Assembly: GCF_030272615.1 (NCBI RefSeq)
Contig: NC_081414.1
Span: forward strand, 762,977,648 to 763,041,647
Length of the DNA: 64,000 nt
Source of the DNA: Cryptomeria japonica
Lineage: Eukaryota; Streptophyta; Pinopsida; Cupressales; Cupressaceae
Direction: 5' to 3'
Every line of letters begins with the position of its first letter. Positions within the stretch are counted from its first letter, which is position 1. Both the position numbers and the translations under genes were made by a program. Positions 45,658 through 58,335 of the stretch are shown here, piece by piece. The notes below the pieces were generated by a model, which ran no database searches, had not been told where the DNA came from, and saw only the letters and a program-made list of their open reading frames with translations.

Positions 45658-47877
45658 ATGGGTTCTCCTAAATTTCCACTTTTAACTCCTCATAATTATG
45701 CATCATGGAAAATTAAGGCATGGAGTAAACTAATGGAAAAAGGACTCATTTATTATGTAAATGAAATTATTACAACACCACCTGATCCTAAGGCTAATCC
45801 TAATGCTCAAATTGAATGGCTTACTAAGAATGCTATGGCACTTGGAACTCTTAGAAAGTATGTATCAGATGACCTCATTTTTCACATTGATAAGTGTACA
45901 ACAATTAAAGAGGCTTGGGATATTTTTAAGAAATTGTATGGTCAAGTTGATGAGATTAAGGGCTACAAGCTTGATAGTGAACTCACAACTTTGGATCCCA
46001 AGGATTTTGATACAATCCAAGATTATGTTAGAAAAGCAACTGAGCTAAGAGAAAAGCTAAAGGATTGTGGAATTGACAAAAAGGATGCTCAATTGGTTTA
46101 TAACTTGTTGGACAAGCTTCCTTCAGAGTATGCAGCCTTTGTATCTAGCTTTCACACCCATAGGTTAGCTCAAGGTTCCTCATACACTTCTCCCTCATTT
46201 CATTCATTTACAGAGATGTTGATACTTGAGCAATCTAAGTTGACCACGATGGGGATTCTCAAATCTTCAAAGTTACAAGCTTTGGTGGCTAACAAAGAGA
46301 ATCAAAGTAATCAAGGAAAAGGCAAGAATCAAAAGCAACCTAAGTCTAAACCACAACAAGATGGAGCACAATATTCCTCTCCACAACAAGGTGATTCACC
46401 ATTCTCACCTAAGAGGAAATCATATAAGGACAATATTTTTTGTGGATATTACAAGAAGTTAGGACATAATGAACATCATTGTTATAAGAAGGATATTGAT
46501 GTGTTGAAGAATCTTCTTGAGAAGAATAGAATCAACCTACCTTCTAGAATGTCTACATTGGCTTCTTCTTCCAAGGATAAAGGAAAGGATCACTCTTTTG
46601 GGATAGATAAAGGAAAGGGACAAGCTCTTTGTGCTACTACAAGTCATGATTCAGGGAGATGACTTCTAGATTCAGGGGCTTCTCATTATATGGCATCTTT
46701 GCAGTCTATGTTTTCTACATTTGAGCCTTGCCACATGCCACAGATTTTGATGGGCAATCATACATACATGGATGTGATTGGGAAAGGATCTATTGCCATT
46801 GGGGACAACTCCTTCAATGATGTGTTGTGCGCACCCCACTTGACAAATAATATTCTTTTCATCTATCAAATCACACATGAGGCAACTAGGAAAACTGTGG
46901 AGTTCACACCTGATTCAGTTATCATTAGAGACTTGGAGAGTGGAGCTATCATTACAACTGGGGTGGTTGATCATGCATCTCAGTTGTACTCTTTTTCAGA
47001 TTTTGGTCCTATTGATGAGGTTGATTCTTCCTATGTTGATGATTCAGATTTTGAGGAGAAATTTGGGCATTTGAACTTGGGGATTCTCACACGTGACCCC
47101 GTTCTTGAGCCTTGCATTTCATCTCCTTCTATTAATATCACACCACCTATTGCACCTAATGATGCAGCTAGTGCAACAATTTTGCCTTCTTATGATTCAG
47201 TGCAGCAAGATATTCCATGTCTTCCAACTTCAGTTGATTAGGATGCCTACTTGATAGATAATGCAGGTTTGTTTGTGGACTCCTACATTGCAGATTTGGG
47301 AGACACCATTCATGACATTCATCTTCTCTTTGATGAAGATGATCCTTCTTTGATTGTTGTGAGGGATAACTCTAACCCTCTTGTGCATTCTCTACATGAT
47401 CAATCTTTAGAGGATGACATGATTGTGGATACTTTTGTACAACACTTGGAGGAGGTCTCTTTATCTTTTGAGGAGACATGTGACTCTTTGGATATTGTTC
47501 TACATTCATCTCCACTAGATCTTGGAGTGCCTTTTTCAACAGTGTGGCATAGTTTACCACCTTTGGAGAGGGTACCTTTTAGCATCGTCATGGGGACACT
47601 TGAGTAGTTTTCAGAGATTCCTTTCATCATGAGTATTTTTTCTACATCTTTCCTTCATGGTTGGGGAGACTTCATGGATACACCTTTGGTTTTGTTTCTT
47701 CCTAAGGGGAGGAATGTTGTTCGACGTTCATGGGGCAGTTTCTTCATTCATCTTCGAGCTTCTATCATTGGTGTAGATTCCAGATTGAGGGGGGGCTTCC
47801 TAGTCTCTCTTCTTCTTCTCTCATATGGGGGGGACTTTTTCCTCACATGGGGTTTTGTCCTTCACATACTTGTATGA
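45658..47877 (+). pseudogene. gag-protease-unknown reading frame of element F
   Basis: I start at ATG 45658 (MGSPKFPLLTPHNYASWKIK); the in-frame codon upstream at 45637 is GTG. Residues 1-335: copia Gag with YGQVDEIKGYKLDSELTTL, LLDKLPSEYAAFVSSF and a knuckle CGYYKKLGHNEHHC whose second Cys is Tyr. A TGA (46660) stands where Trp would precede the protease LLDSGASHYMASL. The protease ends near VDHASQLYSFSDF, where copia elements would go on to GAG-pre-integrase and integrase. Instead about 300 acidic, Asp/Ser-rich codons follow (IDEVDSSYVDDSDFEEK, SLHDQSLEDDMIVDTFVQHL), crossed by TAGs at 47239 and 47605, then a hydrophobic/basic end. All parts share one frame. I do not recognise the tail. Confidence 0.82.
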
Positions 47878-48066
47878 GATTTCTTTGTATCTAGTTTTCA
47901 TCTCTCTTTTGGGGGAGGGTTTTTTCCCATTGGGTTTTTCTCTCTTTCCTCACTTTATGGGAGATCGCATTTGCATTTGTACATGGGTACCTAACATGGC
48001 CTAGTAGTTGCGACCTATCTTGCATTGTTTAGTTGCATTGTAGACTTAAGTGCATTCCCCTAAGTT
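47878..48066 (+). other. 3-prime untranslated region of element F
   Basis: Short T-rich stretch between the last stop and the polypurine tract; nothing else seen. Confidence 0.6.
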
Positions 48067-48081
48067 TCACTTAAGGGGGGG
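48067..48081 (+). other. polypurine tract of element F
   Basis: CACTTAAGGGGGGG directly before the 3-prime LTR. Confidence 0.8.
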
Positions 48082-48545
48082 TGTTGGTGTAATTAATTAT
48101 TCATCATGGATATAATTACACCTTACTTAAGTTTACTTAGGTACATGCATTTCATAGTAGTCTGGGTATGAGACACTTGGGTGTTTGTGTCACATTGGGA
48201 TAGTGTGTGTAGGAGAATTTCCACCTTTTATGGTGTGATCTTGTTGTTACACTCCACATTTAGTGGGTGATCCACCTCATGTGGAATATTATATTGTTTC
48301 TCCTACCTACCCACACCTATTTCCTACCTACCCTTGTTTCTTATTGAGCCACATGTCATGTTTGTGTGCTCACATATCCATATAGCCTTGCCTATATAAG
48401 CAGGATCATATTCATTGTATGTATCGATTAATGATACAGTTGATCATATTTTTCATCTTGATAGAATATAGTTTATTTCTAACATCTATTTTGTTCTCTC
48501 TTATTTGTGCTTTCCATTGCCTCTTGATCTTGGCAAAATCTCACA
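48082..48545 (+). repeat. 3-prime LTR of element F
   Basis: Same length and ends as 44362-44825. It is followed by ATAGT, the right copy of the target duplication. Confidence 0.93.
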
Positions 48546-48550
48546 ATAGT

Positions 48551-49191
48551 CATTCAAAATACATTGGTATGAAACCTTAGATGCAATCAACAAAGTTCTT
48601 TATTGTATTTTAGAATCTATATCATCTGATTGCGAAAATAAAACAAAAAGAAATAATAGACTATAAATTGTGTATTATTTTTGGTGTACAACTTTCTGAT
48701 TCACTAGGGTTTAGTTAGGTACTTATCCTCAGCACATAATTTCTCAATCCATTATGTCGTTCAATGAATTCTAATAAAGATATTTTAAATGTCATATAGG
48801 ATCAAAATCAACTTTATTCTACAAGGCAATATACCAGTCCAGACGACATCACTCCTTTCCTCAAACTGAAACTGAAACCGTTTGTACTCTAAAAATTAGG
48901 GAAATTATCCTTATCTTGAAATGTACATCTCTCTTCTCTACAAATACAACTGCCCCATTTTCTGTAATTTTATTCAAAGATGCAAAATTATTTCCAACTA
49001 ATTAAGTTATTCATATATGAAGATATCTTTACCTATCAATATCTTTATTTGAGGATAATTTGTACAATATTACATTCTCACAATAAATTAAATGTATACG
49101 TACAAAAAATTATAATTGTTTGTTGATAACTTGTATTGGCATGTACGTTTAGTGCTGCCATTCCTCTCAAATTTAAAGAACTCAATCCAAA
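48551..49191. other. no gene; upstream region of the RPA1-like pseudogene
   Basis: AT-rich DNA without recognisable coding sequence. It is the continuation of the host sequence at 43960-44361 once element F is removed. Confidence 0.5.
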
Positions 49192-49248
49192 ATGTCATCT
49201 GCATCAACTACCTCTGAATTTGTACAACAATCCGCAAAGGATACTTCG

Positions 49249-49561
49249 GTAAGCTAATACATCCTATCTTTTCAAAACCACAACTTTGTTGTCATTACTT
49301 TCATAATATACCTCTTTCATAATACATTTTATATTGATTCCATCCCTTCCATTTTGACATGCACCCTATTTTCTAACATACTCAAATATAGTTAAGCATT
49401 CTGTAATTGATGCATTTTTTAATTGTTGCAACAATTAATGGTTTTAAACTCTTTAATTGCATACACTTCAAAAAACTAAACTATACATGGAGGAATGATC
49501 AAATATATGTCTTAGTACCCTTTCATATTAAGTCCTTAATGTTGATATTATCTTTTTGTAG
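49249..49561 (+). other. intron 1 of the RPA1-like pseudogene
   Basis: Donor TCG|GTAAGC, acceptor TTTTTGTAG|GAA, phase 0. The splice joins ...SAKDTS to ENSQEYAPTP. Confidence 0.65.
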
Positions 49562-49839
49562 GAAAATTCCCAAGAGTATGCCCCCACCCCATGTGCAATT
49601 CAATCTATCAATGCTGGGGATGAGATTCCTTCAGCATTACTCCAAGTGTTATCATTCTAGAAAATGCAGAGTACCAAAGATGACATAGACAGATATAAAC
49701 TAGTGTTGTCTGATGGCACATACATGCAGTTAGCAATTTTGCCTTCTAGGTATACCAATCTGATAGATTCAGATGATCTAAAAATAGGCTCGATAGTTCT
49801 ATTGTCAAGTTATACTTGTAGATATGTATGGAACACAAG

Positions 49840-49944
49840 GTAGGAAAGATACTATGTTTATTAAATATAATATCCTTCTTTGATATTCAATCATTTCCAG
49901 CTACAATCCATAGAAACTTAAACAAAAGTCTTTTCATTTTACAG
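49840..49944 (+). other. intron 2 of the RPA1-like pseudogene
   Basis: Donor ACACAAG|GTAGGA, acceptor TTTTACAG|GACT, phase 2. The splice restores YVWNTR-TIIILSLQI, the expected end of the N-terminal OB fold. Confidence 0.75.
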
Positions 49945-51456
49945 GACTATTATAATACTTAGTTTACAGATCAAACAAAGCGACTGCCAATTTTTTGGTA
50001 AGCCTGCATACCTATTCAAAGAACAACAACCAAAAATTATGAGCCAAGAAACACCATCATCCTTTAAACGTTCCCTTCAATTTGTTGCTGCATTAGTACC
50101 ATCCCCACAAAGTATGACCTAAGAAAATATAAGCCCTATCAAAATTTTAAATCCGTACCAAAACAAATGGACAACCAAAGGAAAAGTTACTGATAAATGA
50201 CCAATACGGTCATACAGTACATCTACCAAGAATGGCCACATCTTTAGCTTTGACATTGTCGACACTGAGGGTTGTGAAGTTAGGGTTACATGTTTTGATC
50301 AAATAGCTCAACTACATTCTGGTTGTGTGGAAGTAGGTACTCACTATGTCATTTCTAAAGGGTCAATTAAGGAGGCAAACAGAAAATAAATAAATTGAAC
50401 AACCATTTAGAGATCATCTTATCTGATGCTTCCATATTAAAATGTTGCACCCATGATGATGAATCAGGTCAAGTCTGCTCCCCTTTCACCCCTATTAATG
50501 AATTGGTTCATCGAACTAATAATACAATAGTTGACATCATTGGTGTTGTTGTACTTGTTGGAGATGTCATTGCAATCCATAGGAAGGATGGCAGTGAAAC
50601 AACGAAGTGAGTTGTTAAAATTAATGATCTCTCTGACTCAACAATTGATGTCAATCTATGGGGTCCAACATCAAAACAAAGAGGACATGATTTAAAAAAT
50701 ATGTTAACCCCTAATGGCGTTCTTATACTTTTTGTACGTAATGCTTGTGTAGGATACTTTAATGAGAAGGTTGTCAACATGGCATCTTTAACAAAATTAC
50801 ATATTAATCCTACTTTCCTAGAGGCAGAACCCCTCATGCTAAGAGGACATCTTCCATTGCATACTCAAGATTTCTCTAGAGGATTTACTTACATTGATGG
50901 AAAATACACTAGGATGACTATTTCATCAATCTGTGAATGTATGAGTGTCAAACCAGAAACAATTCAAACCACTTTACTTGCTGTTCTAAGATTTGTGAAT
51001 GTAACAGATAAAACTTTCTATTATGCAACTTGTCCACTGAAAGTAAATGGAAAACCTTTTTAAAAAAAATGCACTCAATAGGTTGATGATTCATGGTTTT
51101 GTCCTAGATGTGAAATGACCATGGCAAAATGCAATTACACTTACCTTTTACTAGTAAAACTGCAAGACACAATAGGAACTATTTGGGCAATTGCTTTTGA
51201 TGAGGTGGGAACTCAATTGATAGAGAAAACTACAAAATAACTTTACGCACTACAAAATGATGCCACAACATCACAAACACGTTGCTCTATCATTAATATA
51301 CTTATTTCACATCACTTCTCATTCACTCTTCTAGTTTCTACTGACACATACAACTCTAAACCTATGATGAAGGTTACAATCAACAAAATCTGCTCGATTG
51401 ATTATAAAACTGAGTGTGATGCTTTACTTGTAGAGATTGCTCACCTCTCTGCATAG

Positions 51457-53690
51457 GCTTGGCTATACTAGACATCCTGCCTAATTACAATACTTTTTCT
51501 TCATACAACACTTATTACATTTCAAATTTTACATATTTTATATTAGTACAATCCTATAGGTAGCTCTACATTTGGATGTTTTAATAACCTTGTCGCTTTT
51601 CCTTTTAATCATACGTTATGTACACCTCTCTTTATATGTTGGAATAATTGTATTTACATATATGGACGGTTAATTTATATGAAAGGTCAAATACCTATAT
51701 ATATATTTCTTACATCTATAACTGCTTGCAGTAAAAATTTGACTGTTATTTTTTTGCAATACTTTCCTTATGTCATATACTTTCCTTTTGTCATGCTTAT
51801 TAGTTTTGCACATCATATTACAATTAAAATTAGTCCATTTATGTATGCATGGATATTATAATAGAAAAATCCTATCTACAATATGCAACTATGATTACAT
51901 ATTTTAAAATGCATACAACCATGTGTATATTTACATCTATAATTGCATATTCAACACTAAGAATGTGCATGTCTGTATATACATAAATACATATGTACAT
52001 GGACTTCTAACTATACAAGGTTTTAAACTCTTTCAGAAGTACTCGTCACTGCATTGCATAATATGTTTGACTGCATACTCATCTATGCTAGCTAGTTGCC
52101 TTGTAGAATAAATTTGATTTCCTTGATATTTCTTCCATATATAAGTACTTACTATTCATATTTTGGTGTATAATTACATATTTACATTTATCTAAAAATT
52201 GCAGTTTTCTATTCCTTTCATTCATTACTAATTTTCCATCAATTACTTTCTTTGATTATGATGCTTCTACAAAGTCACCACACTTTTCTATTCCTTTCTT
52301 TCCTTGCAATTTTAGCTTTAATTGTTGTTTTCCTCTATGATATAAATATGATTATGTATATTTCTATATAGAGACTACATACTCATCTATGTTGGCTAGT
52401 TGCCTTGTAGAATAAATTTGGTTTCCTTGAGATTATTACAAATTTTCCTTCAATTATTTTCTTTGATTATGATGCTTCTACAAAGTCACTACACTTTTCT
52501 ATTCCTTTCTTTCCTTCCATTTTTAGCTTTAATTGCTCTCTTTCCATATGATATAAACATAATTATGTATATTTCTATATATAAATTACAATATATAGAA
52601 ATGTACATATATATAAGTATTTATAAATAAATATATATACAAAATTATATACTTATATAGACATATATGTATTTCTATTTGTGCATATCTATTTGTACAG
52701 ATTTACACATATTTATATACACTTTTTTTATTCATATATATTTGTACATGTGCAAATTTTTACATATATCTATATATATGTATAAATATATATCTATGCA
52801 TCAATATATATCCATAATCACTTTCCTCAAATGTTGTTGTAACCAAAATTATAAAGAAAATACCGAATATAGAAATGTATTTATATACAAATACATATTT
52901 ATACATAGTTATAGAATTATATATATACGTGTATTATATATTTGCATATCTATGTATACAGATATACACATATTTCATTGATATGTATATATATACATAC
53001 AGCTGTATGTATATATAATTATATATATCTATGTATATATATATCAATAATGATTTTGGAAAAAAATCTCATAGGTAAAGTGTGCACTCAATAAAGTAAA
53101 TGTTAATCAATTGAAGTCTTGCATAGAAAATAAAATTCACAACAAAATGAGCACCACAAAACTAAACAGAAGAACATTACAAATTAAATTAACTAGTTTT
53201 CAGTTGCTATATCTTTCTGATTACCAGTTGACCAAGATTTAAGGAAGAAGTACACGTAACAATCCAAAAGCATCTGTATGCACCCAAAAATATCCACAAA
53301 AAAACATATATTACTTCTTACATAGCTTTATATAGATATAAACGTATTTATATATATGTATATTCCTCACTGCAATTATATATGTATTTACATACATACG
53401 GATATCTATGTACATATGTATGTATGCATGTATATATATTTTCAAGTACATATATATATACACGTATTTATCTATATACAAATATACAACTTTAGAAATA
53501 TATATTATATGCCTATGTATATGTCTTGAATTTATTACAGTTCCATTAAAATATGAAAAAGTAACTATATGCTTGTTGTCATACATGCTTCAATGCCTTC
53601 TCTCTTCAATTGTTATAATTCTAACACACCTCTGTTCTCTTCTAGCTACTAGATATCTATTGAACCTTCCACCCAACAAGGCGATGCCAT
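51457..53690. other. AT-rich spacer with TATACA-type cryptic simple sequence and a local duplication
   Basis: No genuine coding sequence; long frames rich in I/Y/M here are by-products of ATATAC-type repeats (52540-53045, 53330-53520). A direct duplication pairs 52070-52125 with 52377-52432 (CTAGTTGCCTTGTAGAATAA) and 52239-52330 with 52452-52540 (TTTGATTATGATGCTTCTAC). Confidence 0.65.
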
Positions 53691-53694
53691 CAAA

Positions 53695-54945
53695 TCTAGG
53701 AGGAAGCAAACAAATAGAACTTACTATGCAAAGAATAGAGACAATATTTCCAACAAACGGCAAATGAAACAACGTGCACATCAAACATTTGATAGTGACT
53801 CCCACACTCTATTATAAATAGAAACCAATGACCCTCAACCAAGTAATGTTCCCCAAACACATTCAACTTCTCCTGTGCTCACCTTGCAGACTCCTTCATT
53901 CCTATACACATTATCTAACTTCCAAAAAAGTTGATATGTTGGAGCTCATGAAGGCATGTTCTGTTTATAGAGAAAGCTATGTGAGCATGATTATTAAAAA
54001 TGTGAACCATGAAATTATATGCATGAGATATTTTGCTGAGAGAGGAATTCACCGTTTCTCTTTATCAAACAGTATGGACCCAAGTGAGCAACCTTATATT
54101 TTAAAGTGTCTTTCTCAAGTAGAAGAAATTCTCATAGCAAGGATTGCTCCTATTTTGCAAGTTACTCATGCAAGGGGAGGGAAATATAAGTATTCAGGTC
54201 ACACAATTAACTTCCCACATGATATTTTAGAAATTGCTTTGTCCTTGCTACGAAAAATTCAACATATAGAAATCCTTAGTGTCCGTAGAACTAATTTAGA
54301 AGGGTTAAATTATGATTGTTATTCTAGTAGGTATCATGTCATGAATGCATTGACTTACAAAATTCAGCATGACCAATACGATAAAGATGTAGTCATTGAT
54401 CTAGATGCACTACAACTATTGCCTAAATCCAGTACTGACATTTTAGAACTTTTACATTTAGTAGCTTCACCTCAAGAAGAACCTATACAAGAAAATGCTG
54501 ATGTAGCCAACATGAACAATGCCAAAGAAGTAATAGAAAACACTTCTTCATTTATTCTATGACTTCCATCCTCAATGCCTAAACTAGATGCAATCAGGAC
54601 AATCCTACATCTGAATAATACCAACAATAATGTTGTCCCTTGGCCACAAATCAGTTCATCACCTATCCATGAGTACAATACAAAAGATTTGCTTACAATG
54701 GCATTCCCAACACCATTTCCTAATGGATTGTCTTTACCACTTCAAGGCAGAACAAAACATGTACATTTACATGAAAATGCTTTGCACTTAATAAAATATT
54801 ATGATCAAAGATTTGGCCAGCATGTTCATTTTAGATATTATATCTACAATCTTATGATGAGGCATCGATCTCAACAATCAATTGTTGTTTCATAAAGACA
54901 AAATTAGAAGATTCTCATCTAGTCAATCTTCATGCCCTAAGAGAG
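53695..54945 (+). pseudogene. Helitron Rep/helicase protein, N-terminal (Helitron-like N) region
   Basis: Helitrons move by rolling-circle replication using a Rep-helicase protein; this is its N-terminal part. It opens with a basic segment (SRRKQTNRTYYAKNRDNISN) in one frame. After a frameshift near 53830 it continues in the 53828 frame: RFSLSNSMDPSEQPYILKCL, VEEILIARIAPILQVTHA, YSGHTINFPHDILEIA and ILSVRRTNLEGLN. Past a TGA at 54560 comes VPWPQISSSPIHEYNTKDLL, then TMAFPTPFPNGLSLPL and FGQHVHFRYYIYNLMMRHRS. These blocks match the Helitron-like N domain in order. It breaks off at 54945 and seems to resume at 59440-59895. The Rep catalytic HUH motif and the helicase are not in the window. Confidence 0.85.
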
Positions 54946-57944
54946 TGTGATGCCCTACCCTGACTCATTCTATCATTTCAGTGATTTTCATGTTGAGACT
55001 ATTATGGATGCTTTATTTTTTTGCATTATGGATTTAGAACTTATATGATTGCATGATTTTGATAACATTGATGTATATTGATGCTTCATTTCTATGCATT
55101 ATGAATATAGAACTTTATATGATTATAGAATAAGATGACTTTGAGATGATGAATGTCATTATTAGATTTGTAGGACTTTATTATGATGATAGAATAGGAT
55201 GCATACCTTATGAATGGATCAAATTATGAGGATTATGATAATTGCTTATGTGGTTTAATTGGGATATATGAGATACTGATTTGTTAATGTCAATTGTATG
55301 TAGAGTGTTTGATGTGTATTCTTATTCATGTGTTTAATATTATATGAGGTTATTTGGAATTACTAATGTGTAATTGAGATGCACAGGAAAATTATCAATG
55401 TGACCATGGAAATATTATGGAGAACCAAACCTAGACCTATGTACGTTCGTAAAACCAAGGGTTGTCTATTTGGAGAGACAACACCCCGTATGTATCGTAT
55501 TTTATTCATGAAAGTAAATGTTGCATGTGTGTTAAAGTGTAATTTATTGATTTATTTAAATCCAACAAGAGACAATTTCCATGTGTAATTTTGTAATGTA
55601 GGTTAATTGTGTCACTTGACACATGTGCTAATTAGTGTCATTGATTTTGACTTGTCTCTTGGAGGGAGTTGTTTTAACCAAAGCCCTTTTCAAATATTTG
55701 ATTGTGGTCCCAAATTTGCCTTGGGTAGAGAGTCTTTGGGGTGGTCAACTCAGGTTTGACCCGTAGGTTACCTTCAGATGGGTTTCTAAGGGGTCAAATG
55801 GACTCCTAGGGGTAGTTTAAGGGTTTTTCCTAAGGTCCATAAGGTATACCTATGGGTTAGGGGTATTTTTAAACATGTGACTACTCCCATGTGACTGTTT
55901 AGTCACCCCAAAAAGTGGTTTTCCCAAGATGAGCGAAAATTCAACTTAGAAGGTTACACCTAGGTTAGATAACCTTCCTTTTTGATGTTAGTCTCTCTTC
56001 CCCACCTCCTCTTATCTTTTCTCTTTCCAGTTTTAGTAACTTGTAAGACGTTGGGAAGACCAACCAATAGGGAACTCTCACTCTATCCAAGAGGTTGGGA
56101 AGAGTGAGAGAGGCCTTCTTAGGCAAGGATTAGGGACTTAGTGAGTAATCACCCACTCTCCATCTTTGGAGATCTTGAATTTTTGAAAAAAAAGGATAGT
56201 TTTAGGATTGAATTTTGGCCAAGTGTTGGATAAAAGTATTGTGGAATTGAGTTGCTCTTCCTCAAACTAGTTCTAGCAAACCCTTGGGCAGATTGAAGCT
56301 TGGTTCATGTTCTTCCCTTCATGTTGCATATTTATGTTTAAAAGATTGCTTGTAAGTGAATGTTGTTTTCTTGAATTCCTTTTTGTGAAAAGATTTTGTG
56401 ATCTTCTTTTTATTTCCTTTATGCATTCTTCTTGTGATTTGGGAGTAACCAAGACCTTCTACTCTTGGGAGAGTAGAATGGTCTTGAGGTGGAAGGAGTT
56501 TGATAGCCATAGAGTGAGAGGCTCTCATTATGAGAGTGAGGGTTGTTTATGTGACCCTTGCTGCATAGCCTTGTTTATGCATTTGGGGGTCATAAGGAGA
56601 GAAAGTATGGCATGAATGCCTTGGGGGGCATAAGGATGTGGGGGTTGATGAACTTATGATATATTTTTGTTTTCCATGAGATGGCTTGTGATCTACCATT
56701 CTTGCAGTCTCCTCAAGGTATTTAGTCCACTTCCACCCTTGTGAAAGCACTACATTTTGAGGTGAAGTTTAGCCTTGGTTGGGAAAGTGTTTGTTGAGTG
56801 TTTTCCCTTGCTTGTTGTGTTTGCTTGAGTGTAACTTGTCTAGGGCTTGGTTCTCCAAGCTCGGGGGTGGCTTCTATTAAGCCTAGGCTGGGAGGTGAGC
56901 TCTCCATGGTCATAGTCTTATGATTTCTATGCAGGTTGCTTGGAAAAGAAAATAAAAGACAAACTAGGAGTTGCTAGTTTTTACTTGAGTTTGCAGAAAA
57001 AAAGATTTAGGGAATGGGATACTATATTTAGTTGCAGCAATGTATATAAAAAGTTACATGTTGTATTTATTTTGAAAAGAAATGTATTTATTTGTTTGAT
57101 CCTCCTTTGATAGCAAAGAGAGGCTAAGTAGGGTTTTCTTCCCCTTTGTAAAAGCTGCTATTTTGGAAATGATAACAGTTTTCTATTTTTGTTTTATCAA
57201 AGAAAAGAAAAGATATTCTTCTATTAAGTTATTATTGCAAAATGGGATATTCATTATGGATTAAGTCTTCTATACTTATGGAAATAATATTTGTTGCTTT
57301 ATGTTTCCTTAAAAAATAAATGTCCATTCTATCTCTTAATAATGAATGTAATAGAATTAAATGAAATAGAAAAGCATGTATGTTAGTAAGCTAGAAATAA
57401 AACATTTAGTCCTATTTATGTAAGTTCTAAATGCATATATAGTTAATTAGCCTTTAGTATGAGCATTACTGTTGCATTCTACTTGATAATAAAGTTGTAA
57501 ATGGTTTTAAGACTATTTTGTTGCTGCTGTAGTTTAATTAATTCTGTTATTTTTCCTATTATTTATTGCAGAAAGTAAATCTAAAATTAATAGTCTATCT
57601 CTAAAGTTAGCAACTAGATTGTCAAAAGAAAAAGAAATGCATTATTTAAATCTGTTAGTTTAGAAAGCTTGTTGTTATGTATTTTATACAAATAAAAAAA
57701 TAAAAATATAAAGTATTCATCACTATGCTAGGGGTTAATGTGCAAAGAAAATAGTTAGTCATATGATTTGTATTAAGATTGAAAATAACAAAAAAGTTTA
57801 AAGCATACATATTAATATAAACATTGCAAAAAAAAGAATTGCCTCTATTCCCATGCTGCCAGTATGTTATTAATTTTTGCATGATTTAAAAAGTTAAGAA
57901 AATAAATCCATTTTTAGGTAAATCTGAACTAAATCTATTCCTAA

Positions 57945-57949
<5 letters not shown>
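54946..57949. mobile_element. insertion in the Helitron, left part: possible LTR-type sequence, no gene
   Basis: The Helitron frame stops at an abrupt TGTGATGCCCTACCCTGAC, an LTR-like start, and resumes near 59440, so about 4.5 kb was inserted. I found no partner LTR, primer site or coding domain, so the element type is unknown. 54946-55380 contains repeated TTATATGATT/ATAGAATAAGATGA motifs; 55600-56900 is GC-richer single-copy-looking DNA. Confidence 0.4.
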
Positions 57950-58034
<85 letters not shown>

Positions 58035-58207
58035 TACATGTATATATATATACATACATGTATATATATATAGATACATGTATATATACATCTATACATG
58101 TATACATACATGTATATATATATACATACATATATATATATGTATGTATATATATATACATGTATATATACATGTATATATATAGACATATATATATACA
58201 TATATAT
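57950..58207. repeat. (TA)n plus ACATGTATATATA microsatellite
   Basis: A pure TA run at 57950-58032 passes into an imperfect TACATGTATATATA array to 58207. Frames here (all I, Y, M, T, C, H) are not genes. Confidence 0.93.
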
Positions 58208-58335
58208 TTATTGTTGTTTTCTTTTTTTTTTTAAAAAGGGTTTAATAAATAATTTAAAAAAATATAAAATATACTTAAACAATTTATGGGAAACCTCGGC
58301 CCTGTGGATTTGCACGCAAGGTGGGGAAGGGGTCG

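Larger units (their letters stand above)
44362..48545 (+). mobile_element. element F: young compact non-autonomous copia retrotransposon
   Basis: Complete 4184-bp LTR element. The 464-bp LTRs (44362-44825, 48082-48545) differ at about 19 positions by eye (about 96 percent identity). A perfect 5-bp target duplication ATAGT flanks it (44357-44361, 48546-48550). It has a tRNA-Met-type primer site, a polypurine tract, and one long frame (45658-47877) with copia gag and protease and then unknown sequence; no integrase, RT or RNase H in any frame. The frame has three stops, so this copy is probably no longer coding, but the structure shows recent mobility by enzymes supplied in trans. Confidence 0.9.
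49192..51456 (+). pseudogene. RPA1-like: RPA1-like (replication protein A large subunit) pseudogene with introns
   Basis: RPA1 binds single-stranded DNA in replication and repair. The coding order is that of plant RPA1: an N-terminal OB fold (exon 2: PCAIQSINAGDEIPSALLQV, YKLVLSDGTYMQLAILPS), DBD-A (exon 3: ILNPYQNKWTTKGKVTDK, FSFDIVDTEGCEVRVTCFDQ), DBD-B (DIIGVVVLVGDVIAIHRKDG, DVNLWGP) and DBD-C with its four-Cys zinc site (TCPL, KKC, FCPRCE). Two introns keep GT-AG ends and coding phase: 49249-49561 (phase 0) and 49840-49944 (phase 2). Stops lie near 49660, 50118, 50197, 50386, 50608, 51061, 51078 and 51238, with a one-base shift at about 50386. Retained introns rule out a processed copy. 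Plant Helitrons often carry RPA1-like genes, and a Helitron Rep region follows 2.2 kb downstream. Confidence 0.85.

Noticed and set aside
52400-53590. Long frames rich in Ile, Tyr and Met, membrane-like
   Set aside because: By-products of ATATAC-type simple sequence; no conserved pattern.
54946-56940. Complete LTR retrotransposon inside the Helitron
   Set aside because: Only the TGTGATGCCC start looks LTR-like; no second LTR, primer site or coding domain was found, so I only call it an insertion.
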